64,000 nucleotides of DNA from Epithemia pelagica. Lineage: Eukaryota > Bacillariophyta > Bacillariophyceae > Surirellales > Surirellaceae. Shown here piece by piece: positions 8,250 through 18,700 of this stretch. The stretch is taken from NCBI GenBank assembly GCA_946965045.2, contig OX337239.1, forward strand, positions 2,294,001 through 2,358,000, given 5' to 3'. The translations under genes were made by a program, and so were the position numbers. Under the pieces are notes generated by a model. That model did no database searches, was not told the origin of the DNA, and was given only the letters and a program-made list of their open reading frames with translations. How positions within the stretch are numbered: the first letter of the stretch is position 1; each line of letters opens with the position of its first letter.

Positions 8250-10169
8250 ATGTTTCTGTCCATTTCCGTGAAACTTTTACCTGATCACTTCATCCGCCAT
8301 ATTCCATCGTCACTAGTGGCTCTTATTGAAAAGACAACTAAGAAACAAAAAGACCAATCAACAGATGGAAGTGCTTCAGTGGAAGATGTCGTTCAAGCTT
8401 GGTTGAATGAAAGTGGCACTTCGATTACTGTCACGAAACAACAAACAGCACCCACCTGTCTATGCTCCCCTCCCCAGACGTGTATTCTCTGTCAAAACTA
8501 CAACAACTCCATCGTCAAAGACGAGAAGAACAACTCCATTGTCAAAGACGAGATTCTTAAGCTTCTCTGCACCTCCACTTCTTGGGAAAATTGCTCTCCA
8601 CCTGAAATACATCATGACGACACATTACTTCACGTTATACTTCGATACAAGTTTGGAATTGATATACAAAGGGACTCTACCTACCAAGATCTCAAACGGT
8701 TCGTGTACATCAATCTCACCGGATGCCCAGATGCAAGACAGCTAGTTCGTTGTTGGTTCCTTCGCAATAATGTGAAACTGGCACTCAATGTACTGGGCCG
8801 TGATGGTTGCCAACTTCGACCTGAATCAATTCCCATGAAACCAATTCTGGATATTCTTTCGGCCGAACTTCAAAAACTTACGAGCTCAAGCCCTCCCTTG
8901 ACACGCCTTGTCTCTACCATCACACCCTCTCAAACCTCCCGAACCGAATTCTGCACTCAATCAACAGACACGCAAACAATGAAAACTCGAGAGACCACCG
9001 GCATTCCTACTCCTACTTGTACTCCTGACCCTTCCACGGAACCCAAAATGCCCCACACTCCAACAATCACGGAACAACAACCTGCCCCAATAGTCACACC
9101 TGAGTCGCCTACTCCCCACAGGAAGTCCATGGACTGTCCAAGCCTTTCGAAACAGCGCGTTACAAAACGCCACACCTCTGAACAAAAGCCAACAAAACAG
9201 AGTACAAATCGGTCACTTCTCCCTTTTACTAAACGAAACACCCGAAATTCCGTGTCCAAAAAAGCCAAACTCTTGCTTGCAGGATCTTCAGCAAAAACCA
9301 AAATCAAGTACAATAATGGAGAACGACACATGCCAGGGGACCCAGTAAAGTACTCTCCAATGACGACGTTGAAAAATTTACGTTCTATGACCATTGATGA
9401 AACGAAGAAAAACCGTTTGATTGCATCCTTCCAAGACCTGTGTGCATTTCATCAAGGTTTGACAAAGACGCCTGCGTTCTCAATGCCCCGAGATACATGG
9501 CAGGAATGGATCGACAAATCATGTCACGACGACGACGGCGACAGCATTGTTTACGACCGGGCATTTATGTGCCTAATGGTCATTCTGATGAGTTCGAGCA
9601 CTGCAGACTCACAACTTGCGGTACTTGTCCCACGATTATTCTCTACTGGTTTGACATCTGCAACAGACGTCATCGAATTTGCCAAAATGTATGGTATGGA
9701 CGTCTTATGCTCCTTATTGACGTCCACTGGGAGATTTTACCAAAATGCAGAACGCATTGTCAATGCAGCTGACCACTTTGTTTCCCTGCATGGTGGAATC
9801 ATCCCCCCAAACATCTCTGTTGAGGAAATCGGTACTTTATTCGGAGTTGGCTACAAAACGGCCAACATTGTCATCACATATGCTTTTGATCGCATGGATG
9901 GTATCCCTGCAGATATACACGTAATCCGTTGGGCAGTCCATCTTGGGTGGGTACCGCACAATTGCACTGACGGCTACGAATGTTCAAAGGCCATCGAAGA
10001 ATGGTTGCCAAAGAACTATTGGCACAAGGTAAATCCCGTGTTTGGGTCTTTGGGGCAGATGGTCAATACCCAAACAATTCCATTCCGTACCCTTCTTGAA
10101 TCCAAGCAGGTGCAACCTCCTGAGGTTGCTCGACTTTGTTTGTCTATCTTTAAGAAATATGGCCACTAA
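8250..10169 (+). CDS. Transposon-borne HhH-GPD DNA glycosylase (endonuclease III-like)
   Basis: This 639-aa protein has a C-terminal domain of about 230 residues with the endonuclease III pattern. There is a helical block with VILMSSSTADSQ (where Nth has a segment like LSAQATD), then RFYQNAERIVNAA, GGIIPP, the helix-hairpin-helix GTLFGVGYKTANIV with the catalytic-type Lys at about 536, and IPADIHVIRWAVHLGWV with the catalytic-type Asp at about 555. Both catalytic positions are therefore kept, as in bifunctional glycosylase/AP-lyases. The four-Cys iron-sulfur loop that usually follows is absent. The N-terminal half is Ser/Thr/Pro-rich and basic, probably disordered, with a Cys cluster (C70, C72, C78, C81) and a doubled NNSIVKDE. 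The gene lies wholly within the hAT ends, convergent with the transposase. Base excision of modified bases, for example to remove DNA methylation or repair transposition damage, is a guess. Confidence 0.85.
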   Translation: MFLSISVKLLPDHFIRHIPSSLVALIEKTTKKQKDQSTDGSASVEDVVQAWLNESGTSITVTKQQTAPTCLCSPPQTCILCQNYNNSIVKDEKNNSIVKDEILKLLCTSTSWENCSPPEIHHDDTLLHVILRYKFGIDIQRDSTYQDLKRFVYINLTGCPDARQLVRCWFLRNNVKLALNVLGRDGCQLRPESIPMKPILDILSAELQKLTSSSPPLTRLVSTITPSQTSRTEFCTQSTDTQTMKTRETTGIPTPTCTPDPSTEPKMPHTPTITEQQPAPIVTPESPTPHRKSMDCPSLSKQRVTKRHTSEQKPTKQSTNRSLLPFTKRNTRNSVSKKAKLLLAGSSAKTKIKYNNGERHMPGDPVKYSPMTTLKNLRSMTIDETKKNRLIASFQDLCAFHQGLTKTPAFSMPRDTWQEWIDKSCHDDDGDSIVYDRAFMCLMVILMSSSTADSQLAVLVPRLFSTGLTSATDVIEFAKMYGMDVLCSLLTSTGRFYQNAERIVNAADHFVSLHGGIIPPNISVEEIGTLFGVGYKTANIVITYAFDRMDGIPADIHVIRWAVHLGWVPHNCTDGYECSKAIEEWLPKNYWHKVNPVFGSLGQMVNTQTIPFRTLLESKQVQPPEVARLCLSIFKKYGH

Positions 10170-10263
10170 ATACCGTTCATTGTTAGTTACTTATCATAAT
10201 ATGTATTCGTTTATCAGTCTTCGCTTTGTTTATTCAAATTCATATTCTGTGCTCCTCCTTGCT

Positions 10264-10344
10264 GATTGCCTGATGTAGGGGGTGGAGCTTTTCTTTTCCG
10301 ACTAGATTGCCTGATGTGTGGGTGGAGCTTTTCTTTTCCGACTA
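10264..10344. repeat. 41-bp tandem duplication at the 3' end of the transposase gene
   Basis: Two nearly identical units beginning gattgcctgatgt and ending ttccgacta lie head to tail. The transposase stop codon falls at their junction, and the second unit encodes the last residues, SRKRKAPPTHQAI. The duplication may have set the present stop and left a basic tail. Confidence 0.85.
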
Positions 10345-13300
10345 GAAGATGTCGTTGTGCTCTTGTTTGTGGTAGTTGATCTTCTACCAGTAACTGATGA
10401 CAAGGCCGACATCGAGTCACTTGTTGTATTTACAGTGATCCCAGCAACGTTGGCCGATGTTCCTGTGGCACTACCGTTGTTACTGCTTTGTTCCAGAACC
10501 ACCACAACATCAGTGGGCCCTTGTTTCTGCTTCAAGACAGAAACAAGAAGTTCGTGGTCGTCCACTGTGTCGTCGAGAACCTTTTCACCGAGTCCTCCAG
10601 TCAAATCAACAATCTCCACCGAATCGGCATAGGCGAGATCCTTTTCCCCTACAACTTCTTTGTCGTCAGTAGTATCGTCGAGGAATCCAAAGTTCAACAC
10701 ATCCTCTGTCTCCTTCTGCTTCAGGTACGCCTCCAGCTTCTTGATATTATCAAGCATTGCGTCAACTCGGACTCCGTCTGCTGGATGGTCTGCAGGGGAA
10801 TTGTCCGTTGCACTCCCAGAGACTACGCCCACACTAGTAGCGGCGGCACCTGTTGCTGTGGTGCTTCCCCCAGTAGGCTCATTGTCGTGAATTTCGATTA
10901 CATCGCGTTCTTTCCAGCTGTCGAGGTGTAATTCTGTGATTACTTGCTGGATTGCCTTGGGACGCTTGATCAATTCTTTCTCTGCTTCTGTGATCTTCGC
11001 ACGCACAGGCCTGGACACACACGTCAGAGACCGCATTTGAAAGTTATGGGGGGACTCCTTCCTCATGAGCCTGTTAGAATCCAACCAAGACGAACAGGAG
11101 AATACCCTCTCTTGGAAGGCATTTGTAGCTGGTTTACTCAACCATACAATTGCCGTTGGGAAAAGCCGTGGGTAGTTAGTCTTGTTAGCATCCCACCAGG
11201 CCATGACGTCAAAGTATTTGCCTACAGCAGTGAAGTCTTGCTTTTTGCATCGTACCGCGAACCATTTCTTCTTTGGATCACCCCAGTCAGTCAAATCCTC
11301 CAAGTACGCAGAGGTTGGGTACTGGTTGATCAGATCAGTCCATTGAAGACGGACCTTCCTTTCACAAAACCGCTTGTAGTCCATGTATTCTTCCTTGATA
11401 AGCTTCTCCAGTCTGTTGGCCCGATCAACTTCATTGTTCCCTGTGTTACTGTTGTCTCCAGCATCAGCGGTAGTGTCGTCCACAGCAAGATCAATATCAT
11501 CGAATATGTCAAAGGACGTCCCAGAAGCATCATCGTCGTCAGCCGTTACCAAGTTGTTCTCTCCATTCCCATTGGTTTCCGAATCATTGCTTGGAGCAGA
11601 ATTGTTGTTGTTTGCCGAAGGAGCATTTGAAGTCGTCCCTGTTCCTTGATTTGTGGCAGGTTCAGGAGCAGGAGAATAGTATTTTTCAAAGCAATCTTCC
11701 ATGAAGTTCTTCTCTATACGTTCAATGTCCGTGTCTTTGAAAAAGCCGATCTTTTTGAACAGGAGAGGACCGGAGGTACAAAGAAGGGGATTCGACAACA
11801 TCGCTTTTTCAGCGTCGACGTCCTTGGATTCCATCATGTAATGGCGATATTCTCTCAGGATGCGCAGGATCAAATCTTGGCTTGGAACAAGAAGAAGATC
11901 ATGAGCACGACGGACGCGTTTGCTGTCCAATTTCTTGATTGTCAAACTTGCATCCCAGGGTGATGTTTCCACGTCAAGAATTCGAACTCCTTTCTTCTGC
12001 ATCTGTTCAATGGCATACTTTGACAGGAAAATTTCTACCAGGGAAGCTGAGGCTGCAGATGGGTCGTCTGTTTGAAGTGTCATGGCACAGGACTGGAGGG
12101 GCTGAAGGATTCCCTCGTACTCTGCAAGTTGTTTCCAATCTTCTACGCTTGGATACTTGGATCTGAATTCATTATCATTTACCAGAGAGGATCGGGCATA
12201 ATCATCCATAATGAACTTATTGCGTAACAAACCGTGAAACATGATCAAACATCCCATCACTCGTGTGCCATTAGGGAGTTGAATCTCGACAATGATGCGA
12301 CCATTCTGTTTTGCGAACGATCTCAGGTTTTCAAAACGGGCCCGAGCCTTCTTGCTCATCAACCAAGACGCAAATAAATGGAATACCTTGTACAGAGCCA
12401 GGAATTCTTTGTTCTCATCAATGACAACACGGCCCCGTTTACGAATGGCCTGTCCGGTGGCATGCTTCAAAATAAGCTCTGCCCGGTGCATGTCGCATTT
12501 GCCGCCTTGTTCCATCCCTGTAATGTATTTTCCGGCCAATACAGCCGAGTTTGTGTTGTCGTTGATAGACGCACACAAATCGAGTCGGGTGAATCCAACC
12601 TGATTTAGAATTGTCTCCGTGTGATCGGCAACCTGTGCAGCAGAGTGGCCTTTGGTCTGTAGTAAGCCAATGGGTATTTTGTAGACGTTGCAATTGCGTG
12701 GGTCCGGAAGAATGAGGGTGACTCCAAGTATGTCCTTCTTGCAGCCCTGCCATACATCGTGGGCAAGGCATGCAAAGCGAATCCTTTTCCCACACCATGA
12801 CTTGAATGTCTCACGAATATTGTCGCCAAGGTTGTTCACTTCTCGAAGGAAAGAGTTGTAGGAATCAATCCGCATCGATGTCATAGCCCTATTACTGATG
12901 GATGCATCAGATGGGCGTAGGAGATTGGCATTGCTGATTGCAAATGACAAAAGAGACCGGAAGGCGGGCTTTTCCACAGTCCGTGACGGAAAGCCCATGT
13001 CGTTGACAAATTCATATATTTTCTTTTGAAACTCATTCCTGACTGTAGCACGAGTCACCGTAGTGGACACAAAAGAAGACATTTTCTTTTGGCCTTGTTT
13101 TTCCATGATTGCTTCTTCTCGGGTCTTTTTCTCAACTTCTTCCTTGTGCTTTCGCAAGCGGTGTTGGTTTATGTTGGATGAAGACTCGTGGTTGCCACAG
13201 CCAATTACTGCATCAAACAATGATGCATCAGGGTCGTCAAAGCATAGAGTACAAATTGTCAACCGTTTCGCAAGACAACTAAGAGTCTTGTCCTTTGCAT

Positions 13301-13898
13301 TGACTGGATCGTCACCCTCCTTCAAGACTTTAAGGCATTTACGAAGACCAGGTCTGTCAGTAGTGTCGACTGGAGAGTTGTCATCTCTGTATTTGCGGAG
13401 TTTAACCCAGTCAATATGATAGACTAATCCCCAATACGATCCTTTCAGGTTCTTGAAAATGGAGGGGGGAGGGGGTCTGAATTCGAGGATTTCTTTTTCG
13501 GCCTTGTATCTTGCTCTTGTTTCTCGGTTGCGCTCACCTTCCCCAGGAGGTTGTTCTTGGTTGTTGTTTCCTTGATTCCCATCCCCTTCGTTGTTGTTGG
13601 GATTGTTTGTAGAAGGGTTTGTGAGAGCAGGGTCAGTTGTTTCATTACCTCCGTTCGATGTGGTGGTGGTGTTCCCTTCTGCTTGATTTGATGCGGTGGT
13701 TATGTCGCCTTCAGCTCCATCCGATGCGGTGTTGGTAGTGTTGCCGTCGGCTTGATTCGATGCGGTGTTGGTGTGGCCTTCAGCTCCGTCCGATGCGGTG
13801 GTGGTGTTGCTGGTTTCAGTCATGGGAGAGATGGAGGATAAGCTTGCTGTTGTCACTTTGAGTTGGAAATCAGCAGGGATCATATTAGTGCTCGACAC
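10302..13898 (-). CDS. hAT-superfamily transposase with BED-type zinc finger
   Basis: This 1198-aa protein is far longer than typical hAT transposases (600-800 aa). The N-terminal ~120 residues are a T/N/G-rich region with 11-12-aa tandem repeats (ASDGAEG / ASNQAEG). A BED-like finger follows near residue 215: CTLC, then HRLRKH. The RNase H-like core shows HDVWQGCKKDILGVTLI (first Asp region) and INDNTNSAV (second Asp region). The C-terminal dimerisation segment is WWDANKTNYPRLFPTAIVWL followed by KPATNAFQERVFS, the hallmark hAT motif. A long acidic N/D-rich insert lies just before it. The C-terminus adds about 200 residues of unknown role. The frame is open throughout, so the protein may be active. 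It would cut at the element's CAGGG ends. Confidence 0.93.
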   Translation of the reverse strand: MSSTNMIPADFQLKVTTASLSSISPMTETSNTTTASDGAEGHTNTASNQADGNTTNTASDGAEGDITTASNQAEGNTTTTSNGGNETTDPALTNPSTNNPNNNEGDGNQGNNNQEQPPGEGERNRETRARYKAEKEILEFRPPPPSIFKNLKGSYWGLVYHIDWVKLRKYRDDNSPVDTTDRPGLRKCLKVLKEGDDPVNAKDKTLSCLAKRLTICTLCFDDPDASLFDAVIGCGNHESSSNINQHRLRKHKEEVEKKTREEAIMEKQGQKKMSSFVSTTVTRATVRNEFQKKIYEFVNDMGFPSRTVEKPAFRSLLSFAISNANLLRPSDASISNRAMTSMRIDSYNSFLREVNNLGDNIRETFKSWCGKRIRFACLAHDVWQGCKKDILGVTLILPDPRNCNVYKIPIGLLQTKGHSAAQVADHTETILNQVGFTRLDLCASINDNTNSAVLAGKYITGMEQGGKCDMHRAELILKHATGQAIRKRGRVVIDENKEFLALYKVFHLFASWLMSKKARARFENLRSFAKQNGRIIVEIQLPNGTRVMGCLIMFHGLLRNKFIMDDYARSSLVNDNEFRSKYPSVEDWKQLAEYEGILQPLQSCAMTLQTDDPSAASASLVEIFLSKYAIEQMQKKGVRILDVETSPWDASLTIKKLDSKRVRRAHDLLLVPSQDLILRILREYRHYMMESKDVDAEKAMLSNPLLCTSGPLLFKKIGFFKDTDIERIEKNFMEDCFEKYYSPAPEPATNQGTGTTSNAPSANNNNSAPSNDSETNGNGENNLVTADDDDASGTSFDIFDDIDLAVDDTTADAGDNSNTGNNEVDRANRLEKLIKEEYMDYKRFCERKVRLQWTDLINQYPTSAYLEDLTDWGDPKKKWFAVRCKKQDFTAVGKYFDVMAWWDANKTNYPRLFPTAIVWLSKPATNAFQERVFSCSSWLDSNRLMRKESPHNFQMRSLTCVSRPVRAKITEAEKELIKRPKAIQQVITELHLDSWKERDVIEIHDNEPTGGSTTATGAAATSVGVVSGSATDNSPADHPADGVRVDAMLDNIKKLEAYLKQKETEDVLNFGFLDDTTDDKEVVGEKDLAYADSVEIVDLTGGLGEKVLDDTVDDHELLVSVLKQKQGPTDVVVVLEQSSNNGSATGTSANVAGITVNTTSDSMSALSSVTGRRSTTTNKSTTTSSSRKRKAPPTHQAI
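13670..13810 (-). repeat. Tandem repeats encoding ASDGAEG / ASNQAEG units
   Basis: Alternating units of 33-36 bp containing gatgcggtg recur at least four times and keep the transposase frame. Confidence 0.8.
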
Positions 13899-14487
13899 TC
13901 GACACTCAACAGCTCAAAACAAATGAGCGATGAGCAAATCTGAAGCTGTGTGAAAGAATAATGAGGGGCGATGAGCGATACCAGGTACCAGGTACCATGT
14001 GGTACATGCGCATTGCACATTGCACACATGTAACATGTACCAGTAACCAGTAAAGGTACGGCTTTGTCACTATTGGTGCAGATAGTACTGGGTGATTATA
14101 AGTCGGTATTGACAATATAATCAAAAAGTTACATTTAAAATCAGTAATCGTGAATTATTGAAACTTGGTTTCAGTATTGAAAAGTTGGTAATTGATTGTG
14201 ACGACTTAACTTCTTAATGAAAGTCATTCCATTATTGCGGTAATTTAACTTTGATTTCATTGTGATTAATAATTTACTATGTGATTTTTGATGAAAAATC
14301 AATAATCAGAAATGCAGGTATGTGATTTGATTGTGGTTACGATTTTAAGTGTTTAATCAAATAATCATGGTATTGATTTGAATGCATTCGAAAAAGTTGC
14401 AAAATGATATATGAATTTTGATTTGATTTAGTGAGAAAAGTCAGAAATTGGTAATTTAAGTGGTAAGTTGAAAGTTAGGGGTGCGTG
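13899..14487. repeat. hAT right subterminal region
   Basis: AT-rich, non-coding, between the transposase start and the right inverted repeat. It has further AAGTCA/TGACTT motifs and short direct repeats (ggtaccaggtacca near 13980). It must contain the transposase promoter. Confidence 0.7.
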
Positions 14488-14501
14488 ACTTCAATACCCT
14501 G
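14488..14501 (-). repeat. hAT right terminal inverted repeat
   Basis: ACTTCAATACCCTG, the exact reverse complement of the left end. Confidence 0.95.
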
Positions 14502-14509
14502 GTAAGGAC
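14502..14509. repeat. hAT target-site duplication, right copy (gtaaggac)
   Basis: Identical to 7668-7675. Confidence 0.95.
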
Positions 14510-14589
14510 GGCGTTAGGCACAATTTCCAAAACCAAATCCGGCCCGGCCCCGCACGGATTGGTTTTGTTGAGCTAAAGGATTGGCCTAA

Positions 14590-15761
14590 AAGCAGCATCC
14601 TAGTTTGGAAGTACTCCATAGTCTAGCTAGAAACTACTCCTAAAAGTCCTCAAGTCGTTGCTTCAGATCTTTGGATTGGGCATAGGCCCGAAGGTAAACT
14701 ACCTAGTCGCTTTCAATATATCCATGTTGGCTCTCAGAATAGAAGCATGATTTTTCAGATGCGTTTTATGTCTATATCCATCTGCATCTCTTGTCAAACG
14801 GGAGAGGCAACATGTCCATACAAGTTCCAAATTCAAGGGAAGGGAACGATTCAAGAGGTGTATATTTTCTGTCCTTCGTGCGTTGCGCAACTTTGGCCTC
14901 TTGTTTTTTTTTCAAAGCGCCTGCCATGTCAAATCGTCAGCCTGCCTTCGATCGTTGAAATCTGAACGCCGGCCTCGCCTCGTATTTTGTGCCATGAATC
15001 GTCTCACTTCTCACTTTTCGACGAACCACAAGAAATGACAATGGGGCTGCAACAAAATCGAACCATCCAGCAAAATGAATGACCATAGCATGAATACTAC
15101 TGTCAAGATCTACCCCCTGGATCATCAGTAAACGCGGCAATCAACCGAATGAGAAGAAGGATGAAAAATGACAAGATGACAATCAACCAGTGTGTGGAGG
15201 ACATCAGAGTCTAAGGAAGGACACAATACAATGGATAGGGCCAGGAAAACTAAACAAATAGGAGGAGTACCTAGATACATATAGAGTTGACTATGCTTGT
15301 ATTTTAGTTGCAGTCCATGTACTAAGAGCTTTCCTTGTTGTGGGCCATTGCCACTTGTCTTGTGTTTGTGCATGTTTTTTTCTGTTTCACGTGTGTGTTC
15401 ACTGTTCATCCTTGTGTGGGATTTCTTCGCGTCGTGCTCCTTATCAAGCCAAAGCCAGGGCGAAGCGCGCGAAGCCAGTTATGACAGTTGGTATGGACGT
15501 TATAAATACTGCTTTTAGAGTAAAAAACTGAGCTATAATTTCAAGTAAAAACTAAATTGAAAAAAGAAAAATGTCGGATGGATGACAGAAGTTATACACC
15601 CGCCGGAGCCCCAAATCCATGCGACTCGGCACTGGCTCTCCACATCGTACAAAGGTGTGTGCGACGTTGTGAACTGAACATGTCTCTGTGGGTTCCAGCG
15701 ACAAACTAGAACTCAGCGAGAGACACTCTTATCTCTCCAACGTAGAAATGCAACAAAATCG
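14590..15761. other. Intergenic, no supported gene
   Basis: Only frames under 95 codons without recognisable similarity were seen. It includes the 3' flank of the following minus-strand gene. No tRNA or other RNA gene was recognised. Confidence 0.4.
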
Positions 15762-18700
15762 TCAGCTGTTTTTCCCATGTTCGTTGTTGCGACGCATAAT
15801 GTCATCAAATGGATCCGTGCTGGTTCCCGAAGTGGCACCGTTTTGAGCTTGTCCATTGCCAGTGGGACCATTATTTCCCGTTTCGACCGACGAGGAAGAT
15901 GCATTCTGTTGCAATGGGTCAAAGTCGTTTACTGATTTGTTTTGGCGGTGAAGGGGGACCGACTTAGGTGGCGGCTTCGGTTGTTGTGGAACTTGTGGGA
16001 CATGTTGTTGCTGCCAATAATGTTGTTGCTGCTGCGACAATTGGGGTTGTTGCCAGGAGGGAGGAGAAGAAAATTGCCATGCCGAAGGTTGCAAAGTTGT
16101 GGCGGTTGTCCCGGCTTGCTCTTGATGGGCAAGATTTCCCTGGAACTGAATAATGGGCTGTTGGAAGGCCATCATGGAATTTTGTGGCAAGTCGGTTTGT
16201 TGCACAAGCAACATCCCGGGTGCAAAATCTTGATAGCTAGTTGTTGCCGTGGTGGTAGACGACGGGTTGACATGTTGTTGCTCCTGCATCGGCATTTGCA
16301 TAAAGGGTTGTGTAGGAATACCCATGCCTTCCACATTGGCTAACCCAACGATGGGATATGCCATTGCTTGTTGGTCCATCATCAGAACTGGAAGTTGAGT
16401 TTGTTGGTACATTTGCTCATTTCCAATATTGCCATAGGACGGCGGTTGGAGGGAAAGTGAACCTTCCGCAAATTGGTGCTGATAAGGCTGATTGTGCGGC
16501 TGTGTTGTCTCTGACCGGAACAATGGATCAAACTCACTTGCTGCTGTAGTTTTTGCTGCTGTATGCTGTGAATTACTAGAATCTTCTGGGTTGATTCGCG
16601 TATTCCTGCCTATCGAATTCGAGTTGATCGTAGGCACAGCAAAACCATGCTGATGCTGCTGTTGTTGTTGATGATGGGGCTGGTGCTGCGGCAAGCTTGA
16701 TTGTGAATCAAAAGCATTTTTGCTTGAAGCCGAATTGGTCCGATAGTCGGCTACCTTGTTCCCGTTGCTAAAGGAAGGAGCTCGTTCTTTATGCACTGTA
16801 TCTCGTTGCGGACTAATCGAGGAAGGAACGGATTGAAAAGTGTTGGCGTTGGATGAGCCATTCATCTTTTCGGGTCGACCAGCGTCCATCTTTGTGGATT
16901 CTATACCAGGTTTCCCACGTGATGCAGAAGCAGGTTGCACAGGATGTTGTGAATTATCCGATTTCCCAGTTCCCAGTTCGGTTCGCTTTGATTTCGAAGT
17001 ATCGGTATCAACCTTTGGTTGCGCCTTGACGAAGTGTTTTCGTTCGGAATTATGGCTGGAACTGCCTGAAAGTTCTGACAATTCATTTGGTTCAAGAGAC
17101 TTGTCCCCAGATGTTCGCCTCTTTGGTCCGTCCTGGTTTGGTCCATCCACCGTTTGTCCCAAAGGTTGAGGTGGAAGGGGCGGAATGGAGTGTGATGGCG
17201 CAGCATTCGCCAAGGTAGAAGATGCTTGCGGTGGAGAATCAAGCTCACCGCTGGATATAGGCTCAGTGAAGGAAAAATCTGCCAATGTCTGTGAAGATCC
17301 CAGTTGCTCAGTAGTAGTAGTCGCCGTTTCATTGCTAGTGCAGGGATTGTTATCCAAGGACGCCAAGTCGGAGGATACCAGTCGCTGACTGTTGCTGTTC
17401 GTACCGTCGAGAGGGTGTTGTCCTCCGTTTGCAGCGTTGGACGCTGTATGTTCTTCATTTTCTCGTATTTTGGCCTTGAGAGCCTTGCACTTTTTCTCTG
17501 CCACTTCGCGCAGTCCGCGCTCTTCATGAAGCTTTCTCTCCGCATCCCTGGCTTTTCCTTCCAACTCCTTGTTTTTCTCTTTCTGTGGATATAAAAAATG
17601 ATACGACAAGTGAGCAAACTCACATAAACAAACAACTCATCCGGAATTTCGACTTACCAAGTACCTCATGTCCGTTTGCAAGCTCTTCATTTCGGATTGT
17701 AACGCTTTGATTGTGCGATCAGCGTCGAGAACTTCCGTTCTCATTTGATCCAAGAAGTAAAAGACTTTACCCAATCCTTTCTGGGAGGCCAAGTTTGGTT
17801 TGCTGCTCCCATTACTGCTCTTGTATCGATGTTGATACTGTTGCGGTTGTTGAGTTGCTTGCTCTTCCATTGGTCTGGTTTGTTCCGAGGGTGGATGTGA
17901 CGTATCCTGTGGAGGTGGTTTGGGCTGTCCGTTGGTGGTGGTCGAGCCGGTCCGAGTCAATGGCGCTTGCGATTCCTTGTTGTTGTGGTGCACCGCAGCG
18001 GCCCCGGATCCTTCTTTGGAATGTGGTTCGTTCAGCACAACTGTTGAGGACGAATGGCCATTTGACGGTGAATTGGATGGCGGTGCCGAAGACGTTGTGG
18101 TATAAAGAACTTGCTGTGGAACCAAGGTCGCTCTGCCACCATTGGTCATCATCACCGCCGCTTGTGTTGGAGCATACATTAAGCCAGCCGTGGTCGTTGT
18201 CGTAGCTGCTGCTCCGGGAGAACCTTTGGTTGGATCCGTGGACGCCGTATTACCAGTATGATGTGTCCCTTGTTCCATGTTCGGATTAGGAGGTGGACCA
18301 GCTGCTGTTGCACCGGGCGGTGTTGGAATCGTCGCAATCACAGTAGGTGCAGCCGTCAAGGTAATTGGCACAACTTGTGTTGTTTGATAAATGGTTGGAT
18401 CGGTTACCCGTGAGATGAAAAATCGGCCTTTTTTCCGTACGGCAGGAGCCCCTGGAGTTGTTGTTGGGGCTGCTGTCGTTGTCGTCATGTTGGGAGGCTC
18501 TGGAGCAGGTGGAGAGTTGTTTCGTGCTTGTCCCACAGCCGGTGTGGTCGATGCTGTTCGCGTTGATGAAGGGTCTTCGTGTCCCTTTACGGTAGCTGCC
18601 GTATTCACAATGGCTTTGTTGTTGGTTGTTGGTGACTGACGCAACTCCGTGGTTGGTCCAGGTGGTGTCGATTCCCCAGCTGCTTGAGTCGCAGTGGCCA

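Larger units (their letters stand above)
7676..14501. mobile_element. Autonomous hAT-superfamily DNA transposon, 6826 bp, with a DNA glycosylase gene
   Basis: The element starts with CAGGGTATTGAAGT and ends with its reverse complement, a 14-bp terminal inverted repeat of the hAT CAGGG type. A perfect 8-bp target duplication, gtaaggac, sits on both sides. Two long uninterrupted genes lie inside and converge: a 639-aa HhH-GPD DNA glycosylase (+, 8250-10169) and a 1198-aa hAT transposase (-, 10302-13898), 132 bp apart. About 575 and 600 bp of AT-rich subterminal DNA flank the genes and carry many TGACTT/AAGTCA motifs. Intact frames and an undamaged target duplication argue for a recent insertion. 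It sits inside an older MITE. Confidence 0.95.
7271..14586. mobile_element. Harbinger-like MITE split by a hAT insertion
   Basis: The ends are inverted repeats that begin ggccaatcctttagctc (17 bp perfect, with further partial similarity in caaaacca). They are flanked by a TAA triplet on each side (7268-7270 and 14587-14589). A 3-bp TWA duplication is the habit of PIF/Harbinger transposons. With the hAT and one copy of its target duplication removed, the element would be about 480 bp with no coding capacity, which fits a MITE. The left arm is 7271-7675 and the right arm 14510-14586. The left arm holds a perfect 24-bp palindrome and three cgggcgt-type repeats. Confidence 0.65.

Noticed and set aside
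8957-9394. A 145-codon minus-strand frame inside the hAT
   Set aside because: Antisense to the glycosylase linker, without recognisable motifs.
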